DNA of 64,000 nt, from assembly GCA_016808115.1 (NCBI GenBank), contig JAEQBH010005404.1:1-64000 (forward strand), given 5' to 3'. A program made the translations under genes and the position numbers. Positions 33,578-44,523 of this stretch are shown here, in pieces (position 1 is the first letter of the stretch; the number at the start of each line of letters is the position of its first letter). The DNA is from Tetrastigma voinierianum. Its lineage: Eukaryota; Streptophyta; Magnoliopsida; Vitales; Vitaceae. The notes below the pieces were generated by a model that did no database searches, was not told the origin of the DNA, and was given only the letters and a program-made list of their open reading frames with translations.

Positions 33578-34555
33578 TGTTAGGGATTAGTTTCTAATCT
33601 ATTTACTAATTAGACTCTAATTTTATTTCCTTCCTTTGCTCTAACACGTAGAGTATAGATATGTATATTTTATCTTTGTCAATTAATGATAATCAAGGGG
33701 TTATTTTTCTCTTCACATGGTATAGAGCCTCTTTCCGGCCACAACCTTTTTCCGACTAGTAGCTTTAGTGGCATCATAACTACAGCAGATGCTCTCCCAG
33801 TGGACCTTCTCGATGGACGCCTCCGGTGGACCTTATTAATGAACTTCTTGATGAAGCGCTTTTTGGGCCTTTTCTCATGGCACTAAAGTGAACGCCTCTT
33901 GCAAACTTTACCATGAATTGGCCTCGTGAACATTTTTCGACGAGATCTTCTTATGGATGCCACCATAGGCCTATATGGGCAGCCTTTTTGATGGAATGCC
34001 TCCAGTGGAGCACTTATTTGACCTTCTTTGGCGACCTTCTCCATTGGATCCTTTTCGATGGACTTTCTCCGGTCCTTCCGTGGGCCTTTACGAAATTGGA
34101 CCTTATCTGACAGACCTTCTCCCGCGGACTTTCTTCGGCAGACTTTCTCCGATTGACCTTCTCCATTGGACCTTTTTCCGGCAAACTTTTTCGGCTCTAC
34201 TTTTTTCGGTAGTCTACTTACAAGCCCTCTTTTGGTCACATCAACTCATTGTGCAATCAATTCCGATGTCACATCTTATGGTTGTGTCTCACGCCGGTCG
34301 CGTTAACTTTCGTGGTCGATTCAGCTGACTTTCAGCAACCCCATATCACCCATCAAGGTAAGTATGTGTGACCCGATGCTGCGTGGGATCATTACGTATC
34401 TGCTCCCATTTGGCCGCATATCTGAACTGAGGGAGTGTTAAGGATTAGACTTTAATTTTGTTTCCTTCCTTTACTCTAACACTTAAGAGTATAAATATTT
34501 ATGTTCCCTCACTTTGTTAATTAATGAAAATCAAAGAGTTATTCTTCTCTTCACA
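33578..34555 (+). mobile_element. TRIM (miniature LTR retrotransposon) in intron 2
   Basis: 978 bp with 140 and 120 bp terminal direct repeats (33578-33717 and 34436-34555). Both start TGTTA.GGATTAG and end CTTCTCTTCACA or similar. The TSD TTTTC is at 33573-33577 and 34556-34560. A tRNA-Met-type PBS TGGTATAGAGCC directly follows the left repeat (33718-33729), and the purine tract GAGGGAG precedes the right repeat. No gag or pol is encoded. The 716-base interior is made of diverged GACCTTCTCCG-like units, which create chance frames on both strands (118 codons minus, 117 codons plus). Confidence 0.9.
33718..33729 (+). other. tRNA-Met-type PBS of TRIM
   Basis: TGGTATAGAGCC, one base short of the common TGGTATCAGAGCC, directly after the left terminal repeat. 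Confidence 0.8.
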
Positions 34556-34560
34556 TTTTC
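34556..34560. repeat. Right TSD of TRIM
   Basis: TTTTC, identical to 33573-33577. Confidence 0.85.
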
Positions 34561-35755
34561 CCCTCATTTGTATAATGTATGGTATCTGATTTCAGTTGCT
34601 ATCACTAGGCCATTTCAGTGAATAGTTTTATTTTTATATTCGTTATTTTATTTGGGTATCTCTCTTTGAGTGAAAATATCTTGTGTTTTCAGTGTGGAAT
34701 ACTTTGCCCATGCAGATTTTTTTAAAACTGAAGGGAAATTATATTCTCCCCCAATGGGTGAAGTTTGTGTAATTGCTCTATCAAAAATGCAATTTAATTC
34801 CTTTTATTGAAGAGTCTGTTTAGGAGAATAGCATACTCACAGATTATTGATATTTGAGCTGGTACTTCTTTTTGCTTCTTTTTTCCTTGGTTCTTTCTGC
34901 AATTTTGATCTATGAGGAACTGAGGATCTTCTTTAGAATTTATTCTGGATTTCCATAATGAAATTGGATCAATCTGTGTGTTGAACGCATATAAAAACTG
35001 TAATTAGAAAAATCACCTGATTGGAATGTTATTGAGTTCATGTGTTTAGAATACTTACTGGCAATGCATAGTTGTGCATGTCTTTTACTTAGCCTAAAAT
35101 CCTGCCATTTATCCCACATTTCATCAAATATACAAAATCTAACAACTTTGGCAACCAGGACACTGTCATGACATAAAGCATTAACTAGACTTCATCCTCC
35201 AGGAAAATTTGTGGTGCCCTTCTCTCTTAGCATTTTCTTGACTTTCTTTTAAGGATATGCATGCATCCTTTTCGAAACTTATCTCATTTTTTCAATACCC
35301 TACCAAGCTCTGTAAGATATCATTTGTGCTAATTAGTAATTACCATTTGATGTTCATAAAAATACTTTAAGCGGAATTTGTGTAGCATTCACATTCTACC
35401 TTTATTCTTTCTATATTCAATGCAGATCCATTTTTTCTTTTAAAATTCCAATACCTTTACTGTTTTACCTCAAATGCTCTATCACTGTTTCTTATTTTGC
35501 TATGTTTTGATACCAATGCCTATCCCTATGCTATCTTGTAAATTTTCCAGCTTTTCATCTCTATTTTAAACCATCAATTTGTTATTATGAGATTGTGGGT
35601 GGTAGCTAATCAATGAATGTATGGGCTCTTCTTTCTGTTGATAGTTATTTTATCAACATACCGATAAAAAAAAGGATAGTTTCAATGTTAATAATATTTC
35701 TTTTTTTCTTTCTGGATATTATTCACGAGATGCCATGACATGTTGCCTATTGCAG
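34561..35755 (+). other. Remainder of reductase intron 2
   Basis: AT-rich intron sequence ending in a pyrimidine tract and GCAG at 35752-35755. No coding signal or further element recognised. Confidence 0.6.
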
Positions 35756-35841
35756 TATCACTTCCAATGAAAAGGAGACACAAGGGAAAACAGATCTGTA
35801 CATTGCTGAGTTGGCTAAAATCAAATCACGCGTGATAAAAG
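35756..35841 (+). CDS. Reductase exon 3, with indels
   Basis: 86 bases between AG and GT. Nucleotides match the family's YPIPMKxETQGKTDLYIxSWLKS segment, but a base is missing after TATC, an A is missing in the AAAAGG run, and an extra G sits in GCTGAGTTGG. In any single frame it reaches a stop. This is the clearest sign of pseudogenisation. Confidence 0.75.
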
Positions 35842-36032
35842 GTACTAAAATTCTGATGGCGACTTCTATTCTTCCTTTTTTTGTGGGTTCTTCTTTGAAT
35901 ATGTAATCAGAGATATTAAATCAAGTTTTGTACCCTCTCCTGGAAGAATTTCCATCAAGTATGGTGAATACATTAAAATTCCCTGAATGGAGTAAGCCCT
36001 ACTGCAACAAATCTTTTTTTAATTCCTCATAT

Positions 36033-36037
36033 GCTTT
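36033..36037. repeat. Left TSD of copia element
   Basis: GCTTT, identical to 40551-40555. Confidence 0.85.
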
Positions 36038-36292
36038 TGAATAATTCTGAGAATGAAATTCGGTATTTTATTGATTCAGAAAATGAGTACATCCATGTCT
36101 TAAATAGAAAGGATTTCTAATTCCTTCCGTAAAAGTAGGAGCAATAGACACGGAAGTCATACCAATGATTTACAAAAGAATAAAAAAACTACCTAATATA
36201 GAGAATCAAGTAGTTTAATCCTTGAATCCCTTTATTCAAGAAAAAAAAATCATAACCATTAAAGATCTTATGAATTAACTCGGATTTCAACA
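36038..36292 (-). repeat. 3' LTR of copia element
   Basis: 255 bp; matches 40298-40550 almost base for base over blocks such as 'gtacatccatgtctt' and 'aactacctaatat'. Visible differences are scattered substitutions and small gaps. Confidence 0.9.
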
Positions 36293-36797
36293 CTCCTCCT
36301 CAAGTTAGGTTGTAGATGTTGAGCAAACCTAGCTTGGATATCAGCTCCTCGGAAGCTTTCTTATGTAAGGCCTTGGTTAGAATATCAGCAGTTTGATAGC
36401 TTGTGGAGATGTATTGAAGAGAGATAGTTTTGTTCTCTATTTTTTCCTTCACAAAGTGCCTATTGATCTCTTTGTTCTATCGTGATGTACTGAGCTAATG
36501 GCTGTCTAGTGGTCACAAAACACTTTTGTAGGCTCTAACCTAGGAATTTCAAGCTCACATAATAACCTATTCAACCAAATCCCTTTACATATACCGTGAG
36601 TAAAAGCCCTAAACTTGTTTTTTTTTAATGTCAAGAGACCATTGATTGCTTCTTACTCCTCTAAGTCACTAAATCTCCCCCAAACATAAGTACAATACCC
36701 AAATGTTGTTCGTTTGTCAGTAATAGAGTCTGCCCAATCTACACCAATAAAGATCTCCACTCCTCTATTCTCCAGTCTTTAGGAAGAATAACCCTTG

Positions 36798-37560
36798 TCA
36801 TAGTGTCATCTTCAGGTACCTTACAATCCAGTAAACAACATCCTTGTGTTCTTCTGTTTGGCTATTCATGAATTGGCTCACAACACTAACTGCAGAACCA
36901 ATATCAAGTCCAGTATGTGATACGTAAATAAGCTTCCCAACCAACCTTTGATATCTCCCTTTGTCCATGGGTGTCCTATCGTCTTTACTGCATAATTTTA
37001 CTGCTGCATCCATAGCAGTATTGATGGTTTGCAACCAAGCATCCCTATTTCCTTTAAAAGATCTAAGACATACTTATGTTGAGAAATTAAAATCCCCTTC
37101 TTTGACCTAGCTATTTCCATTCTCAGGAAATACTTAAGGGTGCATAGGTCTTTGATTTCAAACTCTCTAACCAAAATGCCCTTAAATTTTCTGAATTTCC
37201 TTAATTATGACCTACTATCAGAATAAAATCAACATATATGATAAGAATAGCTCTCTTACCAAAGGGTAAATGTTCCACAAACAAGGTGTGATCCGTTTGG
37301 CAATGACCTTATCCAAACTGCTTTATCACCTTAGTAAATCTGTCAAACCAAATCCTGGGTGTCTGCTTCATATAAACTTCTTCCTCAAGGTCACCATTGA
37401 GGGAACACATTTTTCACATCTAATTGATGGAGTGTCTAGTCAAGATTAGCTGCTAGAGAGAGTAGCACCCAAACTGTCTTAGGTTTTGCCACAAGTGCAA
37501 AAGTCTCCTGATAATCGATCTCATAAGACCGTGTGAACCTGTTAGCAACTAGATACTGTT
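36798..37560 (-). pseudogene. Copia reverse transcriptase, C-terminal part
   Basis: The minus frame 36798-37034 reads RTPMDKGRYQRLVGKLIYVS then HTGLDIGSAVSVVSQFMNS and VVYWIVRYLKMTL, a copia RT/RNase H junction (family LSHTRPDIxFAVSVVSQFM). RT palm sequence continues in other frames up to about 37560, next to the LINE insertion. RNase H towards 36300 is decayed. Confidence 0.85.
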
Positions 37561-37569
37561 TTATATCCA

Positions 37570-38003
37570 TTAATTCTCCTTTTCTCCTTATTTGGTGCGT
37601 ATGGGGTTCTTCCCTCTACAATGAAAGGGGTGCTTCTCAGCTGGTATGAGTTGTTTGTGGGGAGGAAAAGAATGCAGGTGTAGGGAGCTGCACTGCTTTG
37701 TCTCTTTTAGACGATGTGGCAAGAAAGGAATAGTAGAACTTTTGGTAATAAGGAAAAATTTTGTCCATAGGATTAAATTGAATTTATTGTGTAACCTTTG
37801 AACTTGGTCCAATGCTTTTATGTTTTAGGGCCCCTCTTTTGTTGTAGATTTTGTGGATTGGTTAGGTCGCATTGAGAGGCTTTATTTTTCGCATTTGGGG
37901 GTCAGTTGCTTTTGTTTTGGCTTTTTTGGCTAGTTGTATACTTTATGTATACCTTATGACATTTTTTTTTTTGTCTTTCTTTAATCAAATTATTTACTTA
38001 TCA

Positions 38004-38055
<52 letters not shown>

Positions 38056-38062
38056 ATATATA
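37570..38062 (+). mobile_element. L1-type LINE 3' fragment inside the copia RT
   Basis: Plus strand. In one frame the translation gives MWQERNSRTFGNKEK near 37705, then NLLCNL and FVVDFVDWLGRIERL near 37840-37885, the C-terminal end of plant L1 ORF2. A short 3' UTR follows with TTGTATACTTTATGTATACC and ends TTTACTTATCAA at about 38003, typical of plant L1 tails. The expected poly(A) is replaced by a TA/TATG microsatellite (38005-38060). The fragment splits the copia RT, whose N-terminal part resumes at 38063. Confidence 0.75.
38005..38060. repeat. (TA)n/(TATG)n microsatellite at LINE tail
   Basis: Directly follows the LINE 3' end where a poly(A) tail is expected. Confidence 0.85.
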
Positions 38063-38439
38063 ACTCTCCCATCCAAATTGTACATGACAGTTAAAATCCA
38101 CTTGCAGCCCACTAGTTGTTTACTTGCTGGTAATTCTGCTATCACCCATGTCTCATTCTTTGCTAGTGCTTCTATCTCCTTGGTGACAGCTTCTTTCCAC
38201 TCTTGATACCAGAGAGCTTCATGTATTGAGGTGAGAACCTGTATCCTGTCAAGGTTACTCACAAATGCCTTGTGATTTGGTGACAATTTCTCATAGGAGA
38301 TCAAGTTATAGATGGGATGATTTGTACATATCCATGCACCTTTCCTCAAAGCAATAGGTCTATCATAAATTTCTTCATGAGATGAATTATCCGGAGTATG
38401 ATCAGAACTAGTGTTACCTGGTGAATTTTGTGATTCCAA
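38063..38439 (-). pseudogene. Copia RT N-terminal part
   Basis: The 149-codon minus frame (37990-38439) gives YEKLSPNHKAFVSNLDRIQ, HEALWYQEWKEAVTKEIEAL, NETWVIAELPASKQLVGCKW and ILTVMYNLDG, the start of the copia RVT_2 domain, then runs into the microsatellite. It lies upstream (minus sense) of 36798-37560. Confidence 0.9.
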
Positions 38440-38633
38440 GATTGGATTGGACTCATGGCCCTGATTAGTTGTCTCTCGTACCTTTCCTCCATGAGGTTTA
38501 TTTATTCATGTGTAGACACGTAAGTCACTAAGTTGTGCTGGCGCCATTGAAATCCTGGGATGTTTGGAGTTGGAATATATCAGGTTCTGGTTGTACTTCA
38601 TGGGCTAGACTGCATTGTGGAAGCATTTGGGGA

Positions 38634-39105
38634 CTAGATTAGTTGTGATTCTGCTTGTATCTGGGATGACTCGGTTGGATGAGAAATGAGCGAAGGTATC
38701 ATGATTAGGACCATAGACTGACTGTAAGTGTTCAACATATACTGCATTGTGAGTCTGTCTTTAGGAGATTTATCTCCCTTAAGAAGAGTAAAGGCTCGAC
38801 CACATCCTAGCATTGTTAATCCCACCCTTCTGAATCCAGGATGAAGTCACACAAATTTGAGGAAAATTTAGCAACACATGAGAGATCTTACCCATGGATA
38901 GTAGATTACAGTCTAGGTTAGGAACATATAAAACAGTTTTTAGTTCTAGGTCCTTTGAAATCATGACAGAACTTGTTCCAACAACTTTAGAAAAAGAGCC
39001 ATCGGCTATCTTCACCATAAGACCATCTTGACATGGTTTGTAATGTTGGAAATGGGATAGGTCGCCTATCATGTGTTCCGAATCACCAGAGTCCACAATC
39101 CACAT
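38634..39105 (-). pseudogene. Copia protease and pre-integrase region
   Basis: The minus frame 38779-39105 reads MWIVDSGDSEHMIGDLSHF (family WIIDSGASxHMTG; the catalytic DSG is kept), then VKIADGSFSKVVGTSSVMIS and VLYVPNLDCNLLSMGKI. A GAG-pre-integrase remnant follows (NNARMWSSLYSS). The integrase core expected before RT is essentially absent. Confidence 0.88.
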
Positions 39106-39812
39106 ATCTCTATCTTATGAATGAACTGTAAAAGCATTTGAAAAATTACCTTTGTATCCCAAAGACCCTACTGTGTTGTTACTCTGCATTTGAAATCTGT
39201 GAACATTTTTTGTAGCGCCTAGAGTTGTTCCTTGTTGAATGGATTGGATTCAATGGATGCAAGATTGGTTTCTTTAGAAGTGGCAATGTTGTTGCGGCTT
39301 TCTTTCTCTGGAGCAGGTTTTGACGACTTCCAATCTGCTGGTTTGCCGTGAATCTTCGAGCATTCTCACAGGTGTGGCCAACTGTTCAGTTATCATTGCT
39401 GTTATGTTGATTCCCATGAGCAGCTATGCAGTCCCATTCTTCATGGTAGATGAAGCAGAGGAATCACCCATCATCACCTTCTTTATGCTTTCTTCTTTGC
39501 AAATCTCAGAAAACACTTCTCAAATGCTCGGTAAAGGCTTTGTTCAAGTATTCTTCCACACACATCATCAATGTGTTTGTTAAGCTCATCAAAAACTTGA
39601 AGATTCTCTTTTTCTCCACAATTCCCTTGAACCTCTTAGCATCTTTAGGACATCTCCATCCGTGATCCTCAAACATATCTAGTTGATGCCAATGACATGT
39701 GAGAATGTTGTAGTACTGAGTGACAATTGCCTAAGGTCGTGGATGATGGACTCTATCTCAAAAATTGCTGAGGTGTAATCTTTTTGCTTAAATAAAACTC
39801 CTTTGCAGCATC

Positions 39813-40149
39813 TCAAATCTCATAAGTCATGCTATAGAGTAGGAAATTATCTCCTATTGCATTGGTCATTGAATTCACCAACCATAACATGATCATATTG
39901 TTCTTTGTTTTCCAGAGTTTGTAATTGGGATATCCAGGATTTGGAGGAACAATCTCACCAGTAAGATGCTCATCTTTCCCTTCTCCACTGACGTACTTTT
40001 TCACTGAGTGCAACCATTGAAGATAGTTGTTCCCATTCAGTTTGTATCCGGTCACGGGAATAGGGGCACTTTCTGCCAAAGTTTGAGTACCAACCACTTG
40101 ATGATCATCCTATGACAGAGATGATCCATGCTTGTCTGTCTGTGGCCAT
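39813..40149 (-). pseudogene. Copia gag (UBN2-type)
   Basis: A likely start MATDRQAW at 40149 is followed by a stop. The open frame 39813-40097 reads PIPVTGYKLNGNNYLQWLHS, KDEHLTGEIVPPNP and WKTKNNMIMLWLVNSM, a copia gag N-terminal domain. Gag and zinc-knuckle sequence continues in decayed form to about 39110. Confidence 0.88.
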
Positions 40150-40297
40150 GTTAGATTTTGTTGCAGGATGTTGAGATGACTCAAGGGAAGAGAGGGTTTT
40201 GATTAGTGTATGGATAGTTCCGGATTGAGTATGGTTTGGGGCTGATTATAATTTTAAACCTAGGATTTTCCTGTAATTAGAGGCAGATCTAATACCT

Positions 40298-40550
40298 TGA
40301 AGAATTCTAAGAATGAAATTCTGTATTTTATTGATGCAGAAAATGAGTACATCCATGTCTTTAAAATAGAAATGATTTCAAATTCCTTCCTTAAAAGTTG
40401 AAGCAATATACACAGAAGTCATACCACTAATTTAGGAAAGACAAAAAACTACCTAATATGGAGAATCAAATGGTTTAATACTTGAATCCCTTTATTCTGG
40501 GTAACAAATCATAACCACTAAAATCTTATGAATTAAATGGGATTTTCACA
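40298..40550 (-). repeat. 5' LTR of copia element
   Basis: 253 bp, TG...CA on the plus strand; PBS side at its left end. Homologous to 36038-36292. Confidence 0.9.
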
Positions 40551-40555
40551 GCTTT
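40551..40555. repeat. Right TSD of copia element
   Basis: GCTTT, identical to 36033-36037. Confidence 0.85.
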
Positions 40556-41148
40556 CTTGGAAAAAAGAAGATTTTTAGTGCATAACTCTACACTTGGGAA
40601 ACAATTACTAGTTTAATACCATTCAAGAAACTCCAGAAGGAAATTGTTAGAAATCAGTGCATGATTTCTCCGTCTTGTTTTAAATGAGTGTGCTAGTATA
40701 ATTGTTAACTCATTTATAAGATCTGTTCAGGTATTGTAAATTTGAATTTTATAAAAAACGGAAAAAATGAATGTTTTTCATTCCATATGTTGAATTTCTT
40801 ATTTTATAGTTTGATTGACTACATTTTTCTTTTTTAAAGTAGTAGTAAACCTTTGTTCTACAAACATAAGATATACACTATAATCAGGGGTTGCACATCT
40901 CTGTTTGATTAGGCTCAAATGAAGTGTATGCTGTTAATTGTTGGTAACTTTAATTTTCTACTGCTCTAACTTTCCATGTTGATTTTTCAGAATTCTCAAC
41001 TTTCTCTCTTGATTTCTAAGGGCAGGTTTCACTTTAATTATATGACTAATCCTACTATTGTCTTGAGAAGCTGTAATACAATAGACTCGTGAAAAATGAG
41101 AATGGTTTTAGTGCCCTGAAGTATTTGGTTATATTGCTGGATGGTCAG
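40556..41148 (+). other. Remainder of reductase intron 3
   Basis: AT-rich intron downstream of the copia element, ending at the AG at 41147-41148. Nothing else recognised. Confidence 0.6.
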
Positions 41149-41312
41149 GTTATTTTGGCGACAAAAGTATGTGGTTATTCAGAGCAGTTTTTAAGTTATT
41201 TGCGTGACAATACAAAGGTTTTGAGGGTTGATGCTGCCAATATTAGAGAAAGTGTGGAGAAGAGTCTTAAGAGACTCAACACTGATTATATTGATTTGTT
41301 GCAAATTCATTG
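41149..41312 (+). CDS. Reductase exon 4
   Basis: Reads VILATKVCGYSEQFLSYLRD through RESVEKSLKRLNTDYIDLLQ to IHW (split codon TG|G), then the donor gtgagt. Holds the catalytic lysine and histidine. One small in-frame change (SEQFLSYL against family SERSSYL). Confidence 0.9.
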
Positions 41313-41480
41313 GTGAGTCTTTGCTTATATAACTATGTCAATTGATATCTTTTGATTCACTTGTGTTCTGTCACACATTCACTAGCTATTTCAAATTCAC
41401 TACAATGTCAAAAATGTGCCCCTTTCAGTTAGTTTTATGCTACTGTGTGTATCACCACAATTTTTTCTGTTTTAATTCAG

Positions 41481-41598
41481 GCCAGACCGTTATGTGCCAT
41501 CATTTGGTGAGTTTTTTTATGATCCTTCAAGATGGAGGCCAAGCATACCATTTGTAGAGCAACTCAAGGCTTTTCAGGAACTTATTGATGAAGGAAAG
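41481..41598 (+). CDS. Reductase exon 5
   Basis: Completes the Trp codon, then PDRYVPSFGEFFYDPSRWRP and FVEQLKAFQELIDEGK; AG before and gtaata after. Fully open. Confidence 0.92.
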
Positions 41599-41949
41599 GT
41601 AATATCACTTGGTATATTGTTAGTATGACTTTATCAAAAAAAAAAAGATATATTGTTAATGTAAATGGGAGACAGCATATACTTCTTGAGTTTATCTTTG
41701 ATTTCTAGTGTAAACATTTTACTGTTGATTACATTAGATTCACATGTAACGAGAACACCATTTTTTAGACACTAAATACCTGCATAGCTCAAAGGGATGC
41801 AAAATTGCAAAAGGTTATGTTTTAGAATGTTTGAATGTTAAAGATAAATGGAGTGCCACCATCACAACTTGCTCAATTTTGTGTTTTTTGTGTAGTGTTA
41901 TTAGGATTCTCTTAATGATATTATATGGAATGCTTCTGAACATGCACAG

Positions 41950-42084
41950 GTGCGACATATTGGTGTTTGTAATGAGACTTCATATGGAGTGATGGAATTT
42001 GTTCATGCAGCAAAAGTTGAAGGACTTCCAAAAATAGTAAGCATCCAGAACAGCTACAATTTGCTAGGTAGATGTCGTTTTGAG
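41950..42084 (+). CDS. Reductase exon 6, donor site damaged
   Basis: VRHIGVCNETSYGVMEFVHA, then KVEGLPKIVSIQNSYNLLGR and CRFE. After GAG the sequence is CAAGTT where GGTAAGTT would be expected, so the GT donor seems to have been lost. The neighbouring exon 7 starts in the phase that needs one more G here. Confidence 0.85.
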
Positions 42085-43547
42085 CAAGTTTGTTCTACTT
42101 CTATTCTATATCATTGTTGGTGAAAAATCTGTGGTAAAGAAGCCTTTTTAGCATGACATTTCGTTAAGTAAATGTTAAGCAATTGTTTATTCCTTTTCTT
42201 TATATAAACAACTTGAGTTTTCTGCTCTATAATTATTGTAGAATGTCTTCCATTTTCTGCTGCTAGTTGACGATTTCTGGATTTCATATATTCTTACACC
42301 TAAAGTAATCTTTTTGTCGGTTCAGCATATCTTGGTCCATGATGCATGTTTACTCTCTCTGCAATACGAATTTTAGTTAGTTAGTAAGGAACATTCTAGA
42401 AATTGGATCTTAACTTCAGCAGCCGATTTATAATGCTAGGCAAGGGTCTAGTAGCTGCTGGGGCAATAAATCTTTTAAAAGGCGACTTCTGACCATCAAA
42501 ATGCAAGGGACTGTTGCTTTATGTGATTGTTAGAAACCACTTAAAAGACACTGGACAAAGAATATTCCCAAGTTCTCCTTCTTGGGAAATGATTTGTGTT
42601 TTCACTGTTTTGCAACAAGTTACATTGTGTTTATTGAAAGGGCCTGCAATTCTGGGACTAGGAGTTTGCTTGAAGCTACTGTGGATAAACAGTTTAATCT
42701 CTCCTTGTATTTTTATGGTGGAGGAAGGAAGGAGTTTTCTAGAAATAGCTACTGAAATATCTAAATCATTTAATCATTCTAAAAATCAGGGCTGCTGAAG
42801 TTTGTCCAATGTGGGCTAGTGGATTAGGATAATCTGTAGTGGCTTTTTCCTCAACTTAGTAAAATATGTTGAAGTAGCTTACCAGATATGCTTTAGCTTG
42901 GTGTAGTTACCTTTACGATTGCCTGCTGAACTATCTCAGTCTTGTTTAGATAATGATATTAATTACCTAAGTTTTCTGCTTTTAAATGTAGAAAATATAA
43001 CTTAATGGATAAATGTGTCTCCATTTTTGCAAGTATAAAAGGTATAGGACTTGCCTTATGTCTTTAAAAATTATTTGTATGAATTTATAAATTTGAGGCA
43101 GTAAAAGTTTTTAATGCCTTAATATATGTAGTTACCATCATTTTTTTTTAAAAACATAAAAAAAGAAGTGTATCGGAACAAGAACTTCCTTTATTTATTT
43201 TTTGGTATTGAAATCAATTTTCACAAATGCAGCAGAAATTTGAACTTTCGCTGCTAATGATTTAGACTTGTGCCAAACTCAGTAGACATAATAGTTTGGG
43301 TTTAATGAGAAAATCATGTACTTCCAATTCTCTAGGGGTTTTATTATGAATTTAGCCATCACAAGTGACATTTCAAACTGTTCTTTATTCTTGTCTCTAA
43401 CCTTTGGAATACTAAAAATTAATTATGAAGAACTTGAGAGATGCTACTGGATTGAGATTAAGAATTGTTTCCAATTTTTTCAATTCTGCTTGTTTGAGCT
43501 CTTTGATTTCTTAGTGATTGTATATTAAGCCATTTGATTCTGTGCAG
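42085..43547 (+). other. Reductase intron 6
   Basis: About 1.46 kb, AT-rich, ending TGTGCAG at 43541-43547. The 94-codon frame at 42514-42798 has no recognisable family. No element found. Confidence 0.55.
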
Positions 43548-43726
43548 TTGATCTTGCTGAAGTCTGCCACCCCAACAATTGCAACATTGGTTTACTTGCT
43601 TATTCCCCACTGGGTGGTGGAGCATTGACTGGCAAGTACTTAGATCTTAATTCTGAAGATGCAAAAAGAGGAAGGCTCAACCTCTTTCCTGGCTTCATGG
43701 AAAGATATAACAGATCTTTTGCCAAG
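43548..43726 (+). CDS. Reductase exon 7
   Basis: DLAEVCHPNNCNIGLLAYSP, LGGGALTGKYLDLNSEDAKR and GRLNLFPGFMERYNRSFAK, then GT. Contains the SPLGGGALTGKY phosphate-binding region typical of the Tas-like aldo-keto reductases. Confidence 0.92.
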
Positions 43727-44523
43727 GTATGTCAATATTCAAGATTTATTTATGGGTAGAGACTGAATATTTTCTGTGTGTCAGAACATGCTCTAAAATA
43801 TCTATGGTGCAATTCATACATGATGTACATAAGAATACTGTGGTTAATGTTTTTTTATAAACACTTTAGTTGTAATGTAGTAAATCGTTTCCACACACTG
43901 CCTAGACCCTCACTTCCCTATGCCCCTACCTTTTTGAAAACGTTGAGTGCTCTACCACATGAGCTAGACATGATGGGCATGTGGTTAATGGTTATATTAT
44001 AAATATATAAGGAACTTCATGGCTGCATCTCTAATCTTTAATCTCATGCATGCATATATGAAATTACATGTAAAAGACAGATGTATGTAACCATTAACAT
44101 ATATATGCATGTATGTTATGCATACATGCATATATATGCATCCCTAGTCTTTAATCTCATACATACATAAGGATGTAAGGGATGTAAAATAAGACTACAA
44201 GTTTTGGCAACATATTTAAAATTCATTTGACTTTAAAATTTAAATGATATGTTTTAATTTTCCTCCTTTTTTCTGTCCTATTTTCTTTGTGGCACATTTT
44301 TAGAATTTTCAGGAAGCACATAAATGGATATAGACAATAAGAGTAAATGGAGGAAAACAAAATTGAGACTCTCTTGAGAAAAATGGATTATTTTGATCAG
44401 TCTTTGGTTGACAAGTTTGGCTAACCTCAGAAATCGTTTATCCTTAGAAAATCTCAAAAAAATCAAAATCATAATCAAAATCACAACATGTTAAATTCTG
44501 TGATTGGTGTAATATGATTTCAG
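43727..44523 (+). other. Reductase intron 7
   Basis: About 0.8 kb. A short repeat around 'tttaatctcatgcatgcatatat' occurs near 44035 and again near 44150, with TATG-rich sequence between. Ends TTTCAG. Confidence 0.6.

Larger units (their letters stand above)
36038..40550 (-). mobile_element. Ty1-copia retrotransposon in reductase intron 3
   Basis: 4513 bp with LTRs 36038-36292 and 40298-40550. The TSD GCTTT lies at 36033-36037 and 40551-40555. A decayed tRNA-Met PBS is at about 40282-40297, and the minus-strand PPT GAGGAGGAG-like tract abuts the left LTR at 36293-36304. The minus-strand protein order is gag, protease, RT; most of integrase is missing. All frames are broken. An L1 3' fragment lies inside its RT. 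It is antisense to the host gene. Confidence 0.9.

Noticed and set aside
33883..34239. A 118-codon basic minus-strand frame with repeated K/R motifs
   Set aside because: It is produced by the tandem GACCTTCTCCG-like units inside the TRIM; the opposite strand is open as well (117 codons), as expected for low-complexity sequence.
37588..37812. A 74-codon minus frame next to the copia RT
   Set aside because: It is antisense to the L1 ORF2 C-terminus, which is the recognisable coding strand there.
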